Origin: Vespula vulgaris | Taxonomy: Eukaryota > Arthropoda > Insecta > Hymenoptera > Vespidae | DNA length: 64,000 bases | NCBI RefSeq assembly: GCF_905475345.1 | Contig: NC_066607.1 | Coordinates: 3,251,501 to 3,315,500, forward strand | Direction: 5' to 3' | Part shown: positions 11,870 through 23,699 of the stretch, piece by piece | Numbering within the stretch: position 1 is the stretch's first letter | How the letters are laid out: each line of letters opens with the position of its first letter | Translations under genes and position numbers: made by a program | The notes under the pieces: generated by a model | The model's database searches: none | Seen by the model: only the letters and a program-made list of their open reading frames with translations | Told to the model about the DNA's origin: nothing

Positions 11870-14220
11870 AATTTTCCGTTTTTATTTATTTAAAAAAAAA
11901 ACGCGTTTATCCATCGAAATCAGTAGGAGAAAACGTAGAAGCAAAGGCGTACTCTACTAGCTTTTTTTTTCCCTTCCCTCTCGTCCTTCAGGCGTTTCGA
12001 CAATATTCTTCCCTCATCTCGCAGTGTTTGTTTTTCTTTCCTTTGTATTTTCATTACACCCTGTGACTCTTTTAACTATTGTACTATTTCATTCCGCCGA
12101 TTTCTTTTCTCTTCAAAATCCTTTGTATACTCTTTCGAGTATAAAGCTAAAAATCTATGCGAATTTAATTAATGCCATAATATAGATGAAAGTCGCATCA
12201 TTTCGTTCGTGATTTACGAAAGACGGAAATAATTAAGCAGAGAGAAAGAGAGAGAGAGAAAACTATCCTCGACGATCTTTCATCCGTTTAGTCGTTACTT
12301 CTATATACCCGGTGTGACAAAAGAAAAAGATTAAGTTTATTAAATAATCAACGTAACGATAATTATTTATTACTATAATTATTAATGACAACGACCATCC
12401 GACGACGACGACGACGAAGATTATCGTCTTAAACGGACTATAACGTGGAATTAGTTATACATTCAGAATCCTTTAGGGTTTGCTCCTAAAATGTACTAAC
12501 GCGGACGAGAGGAACGGACAAACGGATGAATGCCTCATTTCACGTTATACGATTAATCATTCGACGATTTATATTTCCGTGCTTACTCTCTTCATCGCTT
12601 TGTATTTCCATTAATTTAACTTTACGTTCATGTATACGCTCGATACATTTGCACGCAAGCCAACCACCCATAATACAAGCGGAGAGATTAATTGTAATTA
12701 AATAAGAAGGAACGCGTACGGGCTATTTCCAAGATGTACGTTCAAACGTTTCAGGGACTCGACTTCAAATAAATTCAAAAGAAATAAAAAAATGCTTATG
12801 TACGATCCATTGGATCGAGTTACAAATAAATTTTGTTAACGATTATTTCTAATAACAATTAATTAATAATTTTAATAACAATTATTTTCTAATGAAGTGT
12901 ACTATATACGTACGATCGATAGATCTCGATCCAATATATCGAGAACAAAAGAGAGAGAGAGAGAGAGAGAAATAATTTTCTGATACACTATAAAAAAAAT
13001 TGATCGATACTGTAATATAATATTTCTATAAAAATCGTTCTTTCAATCTTTTCTTTTATTAATTAACACACATAAGAATTGATAAAATCAAAGTAATTAG
13101 CGCTGTATTTTGTATCGTTAAGGTAACGCACGTTCTGATCTTGGAGATTAAATTAAAGAATATTAGTCTAAAGAGCTAATCTCTTTCACGAAATAACCTG
13201 GAAAAGTTCAGTCGTCGACAATTCCGAAACGAAAATCGGACCGATCGCCTAATCCCAATGGACCAATATCTTCGATGCAATTCCCGCTCTTAGATTCATG
13301 CAAACGAAGTCTCCGTTACTCTCTCTTGTCCTCTCTTTCTCTCTTTCTACTCTATCGTATTGCATTATTTCCGATCGGTGCGCGTTAACGTTAAAAACTT
13401 TTTCGCGTTGAACGAAGAAACGTGGTGTCTCCAAAATCTCCAATTACTTCTCCTCAGTTTCTCTTGAAAATAATTCAACAAACAGACCTATCCAACTAAG
13501 TAAAGTCCTATCAGAACTCTCGCCCTCCTTTCTCTCTCTTTCTCTTTCCCTTTTCTATTGTATTATTTGGATTACCGAAGTAACCATTGTCTCAGATTCG
13601 TTCAGAACACGCGTTGAACTCTATTATCGACGTATTTGCTTCTAATTGCTTTAGAATAAATCTGTCGCCTAGTTTTTCTTTCTTTCTTTATTTTTCTGCT
13701 ACGCTACAATGATGTATACAACAAACAAACGAAGTAATAATATTACAAAAATTACTTTCCCGAGGATGTCAAGTAATAATAAAATCCGAAACGATAACGT
13801 TGCATCCATAAAAAAAAAGGAATAGAGAAAAGAGAAAAAAACAAAGAGAAGCAAGAAGCAAGAAAATGGAAAAGAATAAGAAAGAATAAAAAACTATAGT
13901 GTACGATAAAAGAAGGAAAAGAAGAGAAGAAAAGAATTTCTCTACGCTTTAAAGTCGGAAAGTCATCGCCGTTATCATCCTCGTCTCTTTGTCGTTGACA
14001 CACCGTCGTCCTCTCTACGAACGAACGTTTTCCCCATGATCCCAAGGGAATCGGTAGGGAAGTCCGAGCACGAAGTGCACTTCCTTGTATAACAGCACGC
14101 TCGTGACGCGAGGAAAAACGGGATACAGCGTGCCGATGTGCACTCTCGGTACTAAGGACGAGTGAAGAACGAATAGGAGAGAAAGCCGAACACGAGGGTA
14201 AGAGGAAATGGGGGAAGGTG
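11870..14220. other. Gene-free AT-rich stretch
   Basis: No gene is supported. It holds a short (CGA)n run near 12400-12418, a paired half-site pattern (ttaatt then aattaa, two bases apart, at about 12688-12701), a GA tract at about 12951-12970, and a weak inverted pair gagatta/taatctc at 13144-13183. The open frames are short and featureless. Confidence 0.55.
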
Positions 14221-14223
14221 AGA

Positions 14224-14266
14224 TGATGGTGACGATGGTGGTAGTGTTAGTGGTGGTGGTGGTGGT
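14224..14266. repeat. (GGT/GAT)n triplet repeat
   Basis: Imperfect GRT triplets end in six GGT units. On the minus strand they read as poly-threonine within the open frame at 14015-14287. Confidence 0.88.
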
Positions 14267-14448
14267 AAGCGTGAACGGCGATAGCATGGTTAGCTCATAC
14301 CCCCCAGGGCAAGTATTTCAACGAGTTGGAAGGGAGGTGAAACTTCTCTTAGGAACCCGTTACACCAACGCTAGAATGACGCTGTGAGAAAGTATCTTCT
14401 TCTTTCTCTTTTTCTCTCTTTCTCGGAGTATTTCTATCGAAAAAGATC

Positions 14449-14580
14449 ATGGAAGGAAGCGAAGGAAACAATGGACGTAGAGGATGCGATGGCCGACGCA
14501 TTAAGGATGCCCAATGCCCACCCCAACTGCACTATGCATCCAAGTACCGGAGAACTAATAGGAAAATGTTTTTACGCTTT
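14449..14580 (+). other. Weak candidate exon, unrecognised
   Basis: A short unique segment is open in two plus-strand frames. It lies between a TC tract (14395-14424) and the TTCC array that starts at 14595. From an ATG at 14471 one frame reads MDVEDAMADALRMPNAHPNC and continues CTMHPSTGELIGK. A pyrimidine tract lies just 5', as at a splice acceptor, and CAA|GTACCG near 14542 could be a weak donor. No domain is recognised, and the open frame then runs straight into the repeat. It may well be chance. Confidence 0.1.
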
Positions 14581-14594
14581 TTTCTCGCTCACAT

Positions 14595-14705
14595 TTCTTC
14601 CTTCCTTCCTTCCTTCCTTCCTTCCTTCCTTCTTTCCTTCCTTTCTTCATTCATTCATTCGTTCATTCGTTCGTTCGTTCGTTCGTTCATTCCTTTCTTT
14701 CTTCG
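14595..14705. repeat. (TTCC)n(TTCA/TTCG)n compound tetranucleotide repeat
   Basis: About ten TTCC units pass through TTTC into TTCA and TTCG units, and back to TTTC. Translation gives FLPSFLPS/RSFVRSF in the overlapping open frames, which are therefore not evidence for a protein. Confidence 0.95.
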
Positions 14706-14714
14706 TATCAACGA

Positions 14715-16140
14715 AAAGTTCTATGCTCCTTCTCGCCATTGTTCACGATACGTTTTTTTATTTTGTTCTTCCATCGATTTTCTTTCACCATATTCATTCG
14801 TTCGATACATCGATAGATCGTCGCATTTTTTTTTTATAAATATCCGTGATTTCTTTTCTCTTTCTCTTTTTCCAAAGTTCGAGATTAATAATCCGTAATT
14901 TTTTTTCTTTTTTTATTTTGTTTTTCTCTTTTTTAAGATAAATTACCGTAAATATCTATGAATAATAATGTTCTTTATTTACGAATATATTTTAACTTCA
15001 TTCATTTAAAGTTACGAAACTTTGATATCTTGTAATAAATAAATAAGACGAGCCAATTTTCTGATCATCGTATTACAAAAGGCCATTAACGAAATCTGCT
15101 TTTAAATATATCGATTAAAACGTCGATCCTTTTTGAACCGAATTCAAATCGAAAAGAGATCGTTTGATCCTTTCTTCTTTCCTTCTTGCTCCGTTATCCT
15201 ATAAAATTTTACCTGCTTCGAGTTATGAAATTTTACGTAGCTTTAGAATTTTGTTTATGGACTACAAGTTTAAATGCAAGTAATTGTGAGTAATTGAAAA
15301 GCCATTAAATCGTAGTTTCCCCATTACTAGGTCAGTTCCTCGCTTCGTTAGTTTCAACGTTACGAGCACGGAAAGTTTCTTCAATGAAGTGAAAGAGTAG
15401 AGGGAACGACGACGAGCAAGGACGAAACATTTCTCTATTAGAAAAGCTTCCCAGAAATTTATTTCGATGTTCTACCGAGTAAATATTTGTATACCTATTA
15501 CGAATCACTGATACCTGAGGCCGTACGAGTTCGTAAAATCTATATTTCATAAAACCATTTAATTAACTAACATTTATTTATTCATTTAATGCAAAAATCA
15601 AACCAAGCTATTTTTTTTATTTGATTGGCGAATTTATACAGTTTCGAAATAAACAGAAAAAAAATTGAATAAATAAAAATAAAATAAACAATGAAACGTC
15701 ATTTCGAATAAATTCGTATACCCGAATATGCTTTTTTATAAGCTACTGTGCTAATACGAGATAAAAAAAGGTGTAAATTAAAAAAATACGACGCTAATCG
15801 ATATTCTTAGTCAAAATGTTCTTCTCTTACTCCGACAATCGTTCTTATTATCAAAAGCGAAGAGAGATATTTATAACAGCAGAGTTAGTCCCCGAACTTT
15901 TATACAACGTACACGTAAATATATACATGTACCGATACTACGTATACCGATACATCATTTATATTAGCGACTAGGTACCTTTGTTTCGCGATAGTATTAT
16001 TTGTTAAAACAAACGAGCACAGGTAAAATAATGGGTTTACGTTCAAAGCATGTAGAGAAAATGATTTCATAAAGTTCATATTTGCTCATCCATTTGGTTT
16101 GCATTTCGCGATGAAATTTTATTCCTCGAATATCTTTTAA
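14715..16140. other. Gene-free AT-rich stretch
   Basis: AT-rich unique sequence with A- and T-runs. No exon, RNA gene or longer repeat was recognised. Confidence 0.6.
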
Positions 16141-16145
16141 ACGAC

Positions 16146-16149
<4 letters not shown>

Positions 16150-16194
<45 letters not shown>
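16150..16194. repeat. (GA)n microsatellite
   Basis: One of the longer uninterrupted GA tracts in the window, at about 45 bp. Confidence 0.96.
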
Positions 16195-16198
<4 letters not shown>

Positions 16199-16418
16199 TT
16201 ACGTTTACGTTAAAATCGTTTCGTACTTTTGACCGAAACATAACGAATTTCGAAGTACTTTTGAATTAGATCTCTTTACTCATTTAAATCTACGAAAAAG
16301 TATGTTAACGATGTAGCGTTTGGCTTCGGTCATAACTCCGTTGGTACAGACACGATGGTAAATGTAAGAGGAAATTTACTTGAGCTCGAAACCGAGTGAG
16401 CAATTACTCGGTAGGTAT

Positions 16419-16488
16419 GGAGGGGGAGAGAGAGGAGGAAGAGGAGGAGAGACAGAGAGAGAGAGAGAGAGATAGAGAGAGAGAGAGG
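16419..16488. repeat. GA-rich compound tract
   Basis: GGAG/GAGA units followed by GA with GACA and GATA interruptions. Confidence 0.9.
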
Positions 16489-16665
16489 GAAATAATAAAA
16501 TCGCGAAGACGAGGGGAATAGTGTAACTTAGATATCACCAGGTTAACATTTTAGTATGATGAAAATAATATTTAGCGTTTTCGCGGAAGAGAATAACAAG
16601 GCTAACTGAATAAATGTATTTCATTAGCGAATCATCTTCATAGACCGAGCAAAGCGAAATGCATA

Positions 16666-16690
16666 TCTTTCTCTTTCTCTACTCTTCCTC

Positions 16691-16728
<38 letters not shown>

Positions 16729-16738
16729 TCCCTCTCTT
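16666..16738. repeat. (TC)n microsatellite
   Basis: TTTC and TTCC units lead into about 15 TC units and then CCCT units. Confidence 0.94.
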
Positions 16739-16887
16739 TAGATGATGGAAGATTTTCCAACTTACCACACCACCGGATGTCGATGAAGAATCTCATTAAA
16801 CTTTACCCGCGTGATCATTTTCTACAATTTCAATCGAAACGACTTTCGAACCACGTCCTTCCCATAAAGATACGCGAAATACGTAAT

Positions 16888-16895
16888 ACATATAC

Positions 16896-16938
<43 letters not shown>

Positions 16939-16946
16939 CACACACA
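16888..16946. repeat. (TA)n(CA)n compound repeat
   Basis: CATA units, a TA tract and then about eight CA units. It is alternating purine-pyrimidine throughout and is translated as YIYIYMYMYM on the minus strand. Confidence 0.94.
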
Positions 16947-17290
16947 TCCATTTCAACATTTACAACAGAAAAATAAAGGTGAAGTGATATTCGATGGAAC
17001 TGCGAGAAAAGGAAACAAAGTGTATAATGATTCTTGAGAAAGGTACTGCTGCGACTAAAGAAGATGGTGAATGGAATGGATGAGATAAATGAAAGGAGGG
17101 AAAAAATGAAAAAGAAAAAAAAATCAACATAGAGAACTCGTTCGCAAAGAAAGAAGAACTCGAAATTACGAAAGGTTCGTTCCACACCCCGGAATATCGA
17201 TTTCTCTCTCCGATTCGTGTACTTTAATCTATATCCCATTTGATAATTACTCCGAGTGAGTATCGATGTTCGAAGAGGCTTAACTAAAAC

Positions 17291-17297
17291 GAGAGAC

Positions 17298-17336
<39 letters not shown>

Positions 17337-17338
17337 GT
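17291..17338. repeat. (GA)n microsatellite with CAGA ends
   Basis: A GA tract bordered on both sides by GACAGA units. Confidence 0.93.
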
Positions 17339-17339
17339 T

Positions 17340-17870
17340 CTCTTCATTCATCGGACTTTAAATTCGTTGGTTAAAATATTGATAAAAAAAGAAAAGTGTT
17401 CGTAAAAGTTTCGTAAATTAACCACCGTCCAACGTCAATGAGTTCCGATGCAATGGCGACGGATCATCACCGAGCTGTGTCGAGTAAAAAATTTCGTTTT
17501 AAAGGATCTATCGATATGTATTGAAACGGGTGTTATCGACTATAGCCACTTAACACTTTTCGAGAGATCCCTCGAACGTTAATTATATTAGAAGAGGAAA
17601 GAAGGATGAAAAAAACGGAGAACCAAAAAGAAAAAAAAAGAAAAAACGGGAAACACGTTCGGAAATATCAGTTTCACAACTCGATCGATTACGATTAAAG
17701 CACGCGCGAACGCTTGTTACCAAATTTCCCGTATACACGAACTATCGTATCGAATCGTTATTCGTGTTATAACAATATCAGTGTATGTACAACGATCTGC
17801 TGATAGCTCAAAGTCGAGAAATAATATCGAATACCCTGGCAACGTGTAGTGGCAGAAAATCATTAGAAGT
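17340..17870. other. Gene-free stretch
   Basis: AT-rich unique sequence with an A-rich run near 17608-17648. It leads into the CpG-rich patch at 17880. No exon was recognised. Confidence 0.55.
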
Positions 17871-17879
17871 TAGCGCGGA

Positions 17880-18026
17880 ACAATGCTTGCCCCGTGGGCT
17901 TGAACGTGGCTGCACTTCTGCGCGAATTAATTTCCCGCATTCCGCGCGCGGAGAGCGCCTCTCAACGTCGGAATTTTGTAATTTAATCAGCCCAAGAGTA
18001 ACAAGCGAATCGCGCTCGCGAACATG
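17880..18026. promoter_or_regulatory. CpG-rich, repeat-poor patch
   Basis: GC-richer sequence with many CpGs contains a 12-bp perfect palindrome, tccgcgcgcgga (17941-17952). Overlapping it is a gagag/ctctc stem with a CGC loop (17951-17963). Local composition is clearly unlike the AT-rich flanks. It could be a regulatory element, a first exon or a short coding piece (80 residues open, no domain recognised). Sequence alone does not decide. Confidence 0.25.
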
Positions 18027-18280
18027 AAAGAGAAAGAGAAAGAGAAAGATATAGAGAGATGTTATAAACGTATCATGCTAGGATTTACAATAAAACAAAA
18101 ATATTCGAACTTGGAAGATGTTAAGATTATATCGTAAACGTATATAATCATAGTAAATAATCAATGAAAATTTTATTGTTTATATTACAACACGTGATTC
18201 GTAATTCTCTTGATGATTTTAGCGAAATGTTAACCAGTCAAGAAATTCGTTTCCATGTTGAAACGACCGAGCTCTCCGAA

Positions 18281-18340
18281 TACTACTATTACTACTACTA
18301 CTACTACTACTACTACGACTATTACTACTACTACTACTAC
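18281..18340. repeat. (TAC)n triplet repeat
   Basis: About 19 TAC units with ATT and GAC interruptions. It is translated as polytyrosine in one frame (open frame 18164-18433), which is not evidence of a protein. Confidence 0.95.
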
Positions 18341-18439
18341 GAAATTAGTTTCTTAAGTACGTTCTTCGCGTTAATGAAGTTTAAATTTTCGCCTTTCCAC
18401 GCACGAATAAATTTCATGTTTACGCGGTGGTGACTCTGA

Positions 18440-20700
18440 GAAACACAAGATTTTGTTGGAAAAATTTCTACGATCCCGGTAAGTTGCCAGGAGAGAAGAA
18501 AGAGAGAGAGAGAGAGAAAAGAGCAAAAAAAGAAAAGAAAACAAAAAGAAAGAAAAAAAGAAAGAAAGAAGAAATGGATAGACAAAAAGATAGACTTTGG
18601 ATTCATCGGAAGTTCGATAAAGTTTCCGCATTTCCACCCATCTGCATAATGTCTCGTAAAACTCACCGAAGCTGTGAAGAGCGAAATGATAATTTTTCTC
18701 TTCCATGTTTACGCGTAACGCGTTCCCCTCAAGCACGCGACTTTTCTTTTTTGCGACAAGGACGACGACTCGTCTTGCCTTATTTGTCAAATGAAAGAGA
18801 GGGGGAGGGAAAAAAACGGAACAAAAACCCACACAAAAAGAATAAAAAGCAGGAAAGAAAATATATAAAAAAAAAAAAATTAAAAAACAGAGAAAAACCC
18901 GAGAGAAAAAAGAACTCGCTTGGGGCTCAATTTTCTACAATATCCGTCCGCTCGCGGAGGAAACAAAAAAGGAAAAAGAAAAAATAGGAAAAAGAATCAC
19001 GATGTTGTAACGCTTTTAAATTCATCACTCGTAAACCTTTTGCGTTTTCCTCCGTCTTTCCTCGTTCATATCGTAGAGAATAAATGGAACATAGAAAAAA
19101 GAAGAACGCGAAGATTTAACCCAACCCGATGAAATCTATTATATAATAATATCTCTTTCGTATAAAATAAATTCGATAAATGAAATAATTTCATCCAACT
19201 TCAAGGCCTCGCCTCCCACCTCCACTTTCTTCGTTTCCATTTTGAAACGAAGTATGAAAACGAACGAACGATGAATAAATAATATTTTGCATCGTTATTG
19301 AAAATATTCTCTCATCGAATCGTCCCCACCCTTCTCTCTCCTCTCTCTTCCTCTCTTTCTCTCTCCGTGTTTCTTTGATAAATTCTAAGAAAAAATCGAT
19401 CTTTGAGATGCAAATCGAAATGCACTCTCTCTCTCTCTCTCTCTCTAGTTCTCTATCTCGGCTTCCAACGCTTCCTTATTCCAAACGATCGAATCTCGTC
19501 AGACTAGCTAAATAACTTCGACTAAATAACTTTCGGAATTCTCTTCGAGGAACGATTAGCACGTGTCATGGACAGAATCTAAAGAGAAACTTTCGAATGA
19601 GAGAAGGAGAAAAGTACGAATGAGGGAAAACGTAACGACGGAGAAAGAAGAAAGAAAAAGGGAGAAATCGAGAGAGAGAGAGAGAGAAAGAGATTTTACG
19701 ATGAAGTAAAGCCCAGCATCGGCTTCGTCTCTCCTTTTTCTTGTCCTCGTTTCTCGAAGGAAATCTTTTCCTTCGATCAAACAGGAAAAGTCTACAACCG
19801 CAACGTTCCCAATGGCGAGGAGGCGAGGCAACTCTATGATAAGAGCAGAACCGACTTTACCGGCTTTACGTCGTAAATTAACTGCCAACACAGGGGGGGT
19901 AGTTTACCACCGGGTTCCATGTACGTTTTTTTTTTTTAAACTATAAATCCGACGTATTCGAGCACAGTTCGAGTTAGCCGAATCGCTGAAGGCTTAACCC
20001 TTATCCCGCGAAGGTAGTCGAAGGACACGAACGGCGATGGCGTCATCCAGGTCAAAGGTAATTTCGAGTATCCAATGCAACGATCGTGTTCCACAACCAC
20101 ATCTTTTTATTCTTGAGTGTATATCTCTGTATGTGTATGACACACACATGCACGCGTACACACACATATATATCGTGTATATCGAAAATAGTACAGAGAA
20201 TCGATTCCGCGAGGACATGCAACGTGATTTCGACTCGTTCGACGATTTCCAAAAAAAATCTACGTTCTATCCTGTGCATGCACGGATTAAAACTGGCACT
20301 ATCGCGATGCGAACGTTTTTAAAACGTCCAACGTGCCTCGACAGTCTCGGATAAAAAAGGAAAAAAAAAAGGAAAGAAAAAAAAGGAACGCACAAAATAA
20401 ATAAATAAAAAACGATAACGTTTTTCTTCCTCATCTTGTATATTTTGATACGACATACTGTATATACCTGTCGTACGCACGTATACGTTCTACGTACACT
20501 TCGTTGCGGCATGTATACGATATTATTTCAGATATGTTGTATTAAGTATTGATTATATGTAAATTATTATTGTCTTGCTACGGATATGCGTGGGTTTTAT
20601 TAAACTACATTGATTGTAATCAACGTACGAACGTATCATTATGCGAATATATATATATAACATCAATTTTAGATTTTTTTGCTCGTTCATTAAAACGAAT
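18440..20700. other. Gene-free purine-rich stretch
   Basis: Long A/G-rich runs (18495-18575, 18795-18915, 18960-18990) give K/R/E-rich frames, including one of 186 residues at 18427-18987 that I do not accept. It also holds TC tracts at about 19330-19365 and 19424-19446, a GA tract at about 19672-19690 and CA/TA-rich sequence at about 20125-20180. Confidence 0.55.
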
Positions 20701-20716
20701 AGCTCCAATATACATA

Positions 20717-20719
<3 letters not shown>

Positions 20720-20778
<59 letters not shown>

Positions 20779-20786
20779 TATATATA
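20720..20786. repeat. (TA)n microsatellite
   Basis: About 57 bp of alternating TA, with a short tail after a single AGTA break. Confidence 0.96.
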
Positions 20787-21147
20787 ATTCGTTTCAAAAC
20801 GTGAGTATATAATTTATATGATTATTTCGAATTGGCTCGAATATCTATAGTGTATTTTATTATATTATCGTTCAAAAGGCATAAAAAAAAGAAAAAAGAA
20901 TTTTACACACGAAATCCATCCTTGTATTTCGAAAAATGCTTGAAGTATGTTAATGAAACGTTCAAACGAGAATGAAAATTCAAATTTTCATCGGGTCATG
21001 CAGCAAAATGTTAATTTAATCGATATCGGTTCGTCAAAAAATTTCTAAGAATTGAGTACGTCGATGTTTCAAAATAAAATTTAAAGAAGAAGAAAAAAGG
21101 GAAAAGAAAAAGGAAAAAAAATAACAATAGTAATAAACACATGAACG

Positions 21148-21149
21148 AA

Positions 21150-21180
<31 letters not shown>

Positions 21181-21181
21181 A
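21148..21181. repeat. (AAAT)n tetranucleotide repeat
   Basis: Eight AAAT units, followed 3' by a short AAAG run at about 21205-21223. Confidence 0.93.
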
Positions 21182-21462
21182 TTACGTAGAATAAAAAGAG
21201 AAAAAGAAAGAAAGAAAGAAAGAATAGAAAAAAGAAAAATAAAAATAAAAAAGAAATGAGTAAAAAGAGAGAGTACAATGACGTACATGAAAATTTATTT
21301 GAAGGTAGGAGGGAGAAATGTGAACGCTCGAAAAAAGCACTTCATCTTCGGCGAAACTTTTAAGTCGGACGTGTAACGACGAGTACTTCGCTGAGATTAC
21401 GTATCTATGTAAGTTGCTTTCGAAGAACGAAGAGGACGATAAGACCGGGTATTATGAATTCT

Positions 21463-21586
21463 ACCTTTTTCTTTTCTCTCTCTCTTTCTCTCTCTCTATC
21501 TCTCTCTTTCTTTTTCTCGCTTGCTTCGAGAAAGCACGAAAAGAAAAGAGAAAGAAAGAGAGAAAGAGAGAAAGAGAGAGGAAAGA
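21463..21586. repeat. Large imperfect purine/pyrimidine inverted repeat
   Basis: A pyrimidine arm (21463-21523) and a purine arm (21533-21586) face each other across a short unique loop. Near the loop GC-containing bases also match (ctcgcttgc against gcacgaaaag, imperfectly). The long arms could form a hairpin or cruciform, or an H-DNA triplex. The open frames at 21405-21706 on both strands come from these tracts. Confidence 0.8.
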
Positions 21587-21756
21587 TGCTCATCGTGGTT
21601 TGCGAAGATTTTCACGCGGACGAATTTGATTCACGAAGCGTTGGCACGGAATATAAACGATGATTTACGAGAGAATCTCTCGCTGCTACTTTTCTACTCG
21701 CATTGAAGAAGTAAAAGCGAAGAGGAGAGCCGCGAGTCACGGGAAAACGCGTTCCA

Positions 21757-21808
21757 CCTTCTTCTCCTTCTTCTTCTTCTTCCTTTTCCTCCTCCTCCTC
21801 CTCCTCTT
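21757..21808. repeat. (CTT)n(CTC)n triplet tract
   Basis: CTT units pass into CTC units. It is pure pyrimidine apart from its ends. Confidence 0.9.
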
Positions 21809-21969
21809 GCTTCTATTCCTTCTCCCCCTACTCTTCCTTTACCTACACCCTCTCTCGTGCACTCCGCGAGCTTTCAAAGGACTCCCTTTTATACGACCAC
21901 TGCTACTTTGCCACCTTCCGTTGGTACTTCTTCCTTTCACCTCCTAAGTCCCATGCTCACCTCCCCCAC

Positions 21970-22012
21970 TCTTTCTTTCTTTCTTTCTTTCTCTCTCTCT
22001 CTCTCTCTCTCC

Positions 22013-22054
<42 letters not shown>

Positions 22055-22097
22055 GTGTATCTATGTATGTATCTCTATGTATCTATCTATCTCTCTT
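21970..22097. repeat. (TTTC)n(TC)n(TATC)n compound repeat
   Basis: TTTC units, then about 20 TC units, then about eight TATC units, then TGTATC variants. It is translated as SLSLSLSIYLSIYL. Confidence 0.95.
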
Positions 22098-22199
22098 TTG
22101 CACTCTTTCCTCTTTATCGTACAATGTCGAACGAGAATACTCGAGATAAGCAGATACAACGTCGATATCGTTGCTCTGGATTACGCCTCTCGAAAAGGT

Positions 22200-22825
22200 T
22201 CAAACGATAGATAGGAAGATCGAATCGAGTAAAACGAGGCATATTTTATTTTCAAATAAGTATTTGAAATTTAAATACTTTTCGTTGAATGCCATTTAAA
22301 ACTCTCTCTGACTCAATTTTTCCATTCGTCTCTACGGAATACAAAAGAGAAAAAAATTCTATACAATTATAGTATACTACAACTCATCCTTACAGAAATG
22401 ATTAAAAACTTCAAAAATATATAAAATAAGTTTTAATATGGTTGTGAGTTTAACGACGATAAAATGAAATAAAACAAATACACATACGTAAGTGTGTTAC
22501 GTCCAAATTACATCGAGTTATATAGAGTGATAATCGTTCAATGATTTTTTTATATACTCTCGTAATATTTGTAGTCGACAAATAATAGAGATCTCTTTCT
22601 TTGGTATTCCAATGTCTTTGTCTTTTTTTTTTCTTGCGATTACTCGAATACATTCAAAAGTAAAAGATATAGGTAAGCGAACAGGAAGAGAGATGAAAGT
22701 TACGAATGAAGGAAATATTTCCAGACGACGAGACGACGATGGAAAATATTTGGTCTAAGAGGGAGAAGAAAAGTGCAAATATCGAAGAACGGGCCGTTAC
22801 CGGCAAATATACGTGTATATATATA
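22200..22825. other. Gene-free AT-rich stretch
   Basis: Unique AT-rich sequence. The short open frames on each strand show no domain. No RNA gene was recognised. Confidence 0.55.
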
Positions 22826-22828
22826 TGT

Positions 22829-22830
<2 letters not shown>

Positions 22831-22868
<38 letters not shown>
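22831..22868. repeat. (TA)n microsatellite with TG/CA flank
   Basis: TA tract flanked 3' by alternating CA and TG steps to about 22895. Confidence 0.93.
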
Positions 22869-22874
<6 letters not shown>

Positions 22875-23582
22875 GTATGCACGCGTGTGTGTATGCACGG
22901 GCGAGTATAAGTATATATATGTAAATATGAACGCGTACGTATGAATCGAATAGACGGCAAAGAATAAAGAAAAAAAAAAAAATCTACGACAAGTCGGTTT
23001 CCACGCGCTTAACTAATCTCGTATTATCAGATCTACAACTATTTTAATCTAGCTGCATTATACGGTAACACATTTTGTTACTTATGGTAGAGACACGCCA
23101 TCCTATCCATTGTTATACCACGGAAATATGATTAACCTACGAAACTACGCATTGTTTAATTCATTTAATAAACGTAAACTGCTACAGACTACGGCATAGA
23201 ATGTTAAACAACAATGCCGACGTAAGCTAATAAGGCCGTAATATTATATACATACGCTATAAGTATTAATTTACATCGAGGATAAAATTATTATTATTTC
23301 GGAAGGAACGAAGATTGAAAAGGAAACAGGATTTAACGATCGTATTGAACTGACACGGTCTGCTTACGTGTCATTCTCGACTCAACCCCCTCTATTACTC
23401 TTCGTTTCCCCCTTCTCCCTCTCTTTCGTCCTCTTCCCAACCTTTGCTATTATCAGAGGCATCGGTACACATCGGACGTAAAATTTCCACCGTCTTCCTG
23501 TATTTGATTTCGATGAGTGTTTGCACGACCTCGAAACTCGTTCGGTCATGGAGTACATCTGCAAATCGCTTTTACAGATACA

Positions 23583-23612
23583 TATGTGTGTGTATATATA
23601 TACACACACATA
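23583..23612. repeat. 30-bp perfect palindrome of TG/TA/CA repeats
   Basis: Four TG steps, a central TA tract and four CA steps form a sequence identical to its reverse complement over 30 bp. It is alternating purine-pyrimidine, so cruciform and Z-DNA are both possible. The simplest origin is a compound microsatellite. Confidence 0.9.
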
Positions 23613-23699
23613 CATACACGCATATACCACACGTATTACGTACGTACATTCACCTTTCTCTTCACCATTCTAACTCTTAGATAACGCCTACATTTTCTT

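Noticed and set aside
16796..17347. 183-residue minus-strand open frame
   Set aside because: Its ends are TC-tract SLSLSL and TA/CA-tract IYIYIYMYMY. The middle is T-rich with no domain.
18427..18987. 186-residue K/R/E-rich open frame
   Set aside because: Two long A/G tracts account for most residues. The opposite strand is equally open as an F/L/S-rich frame.
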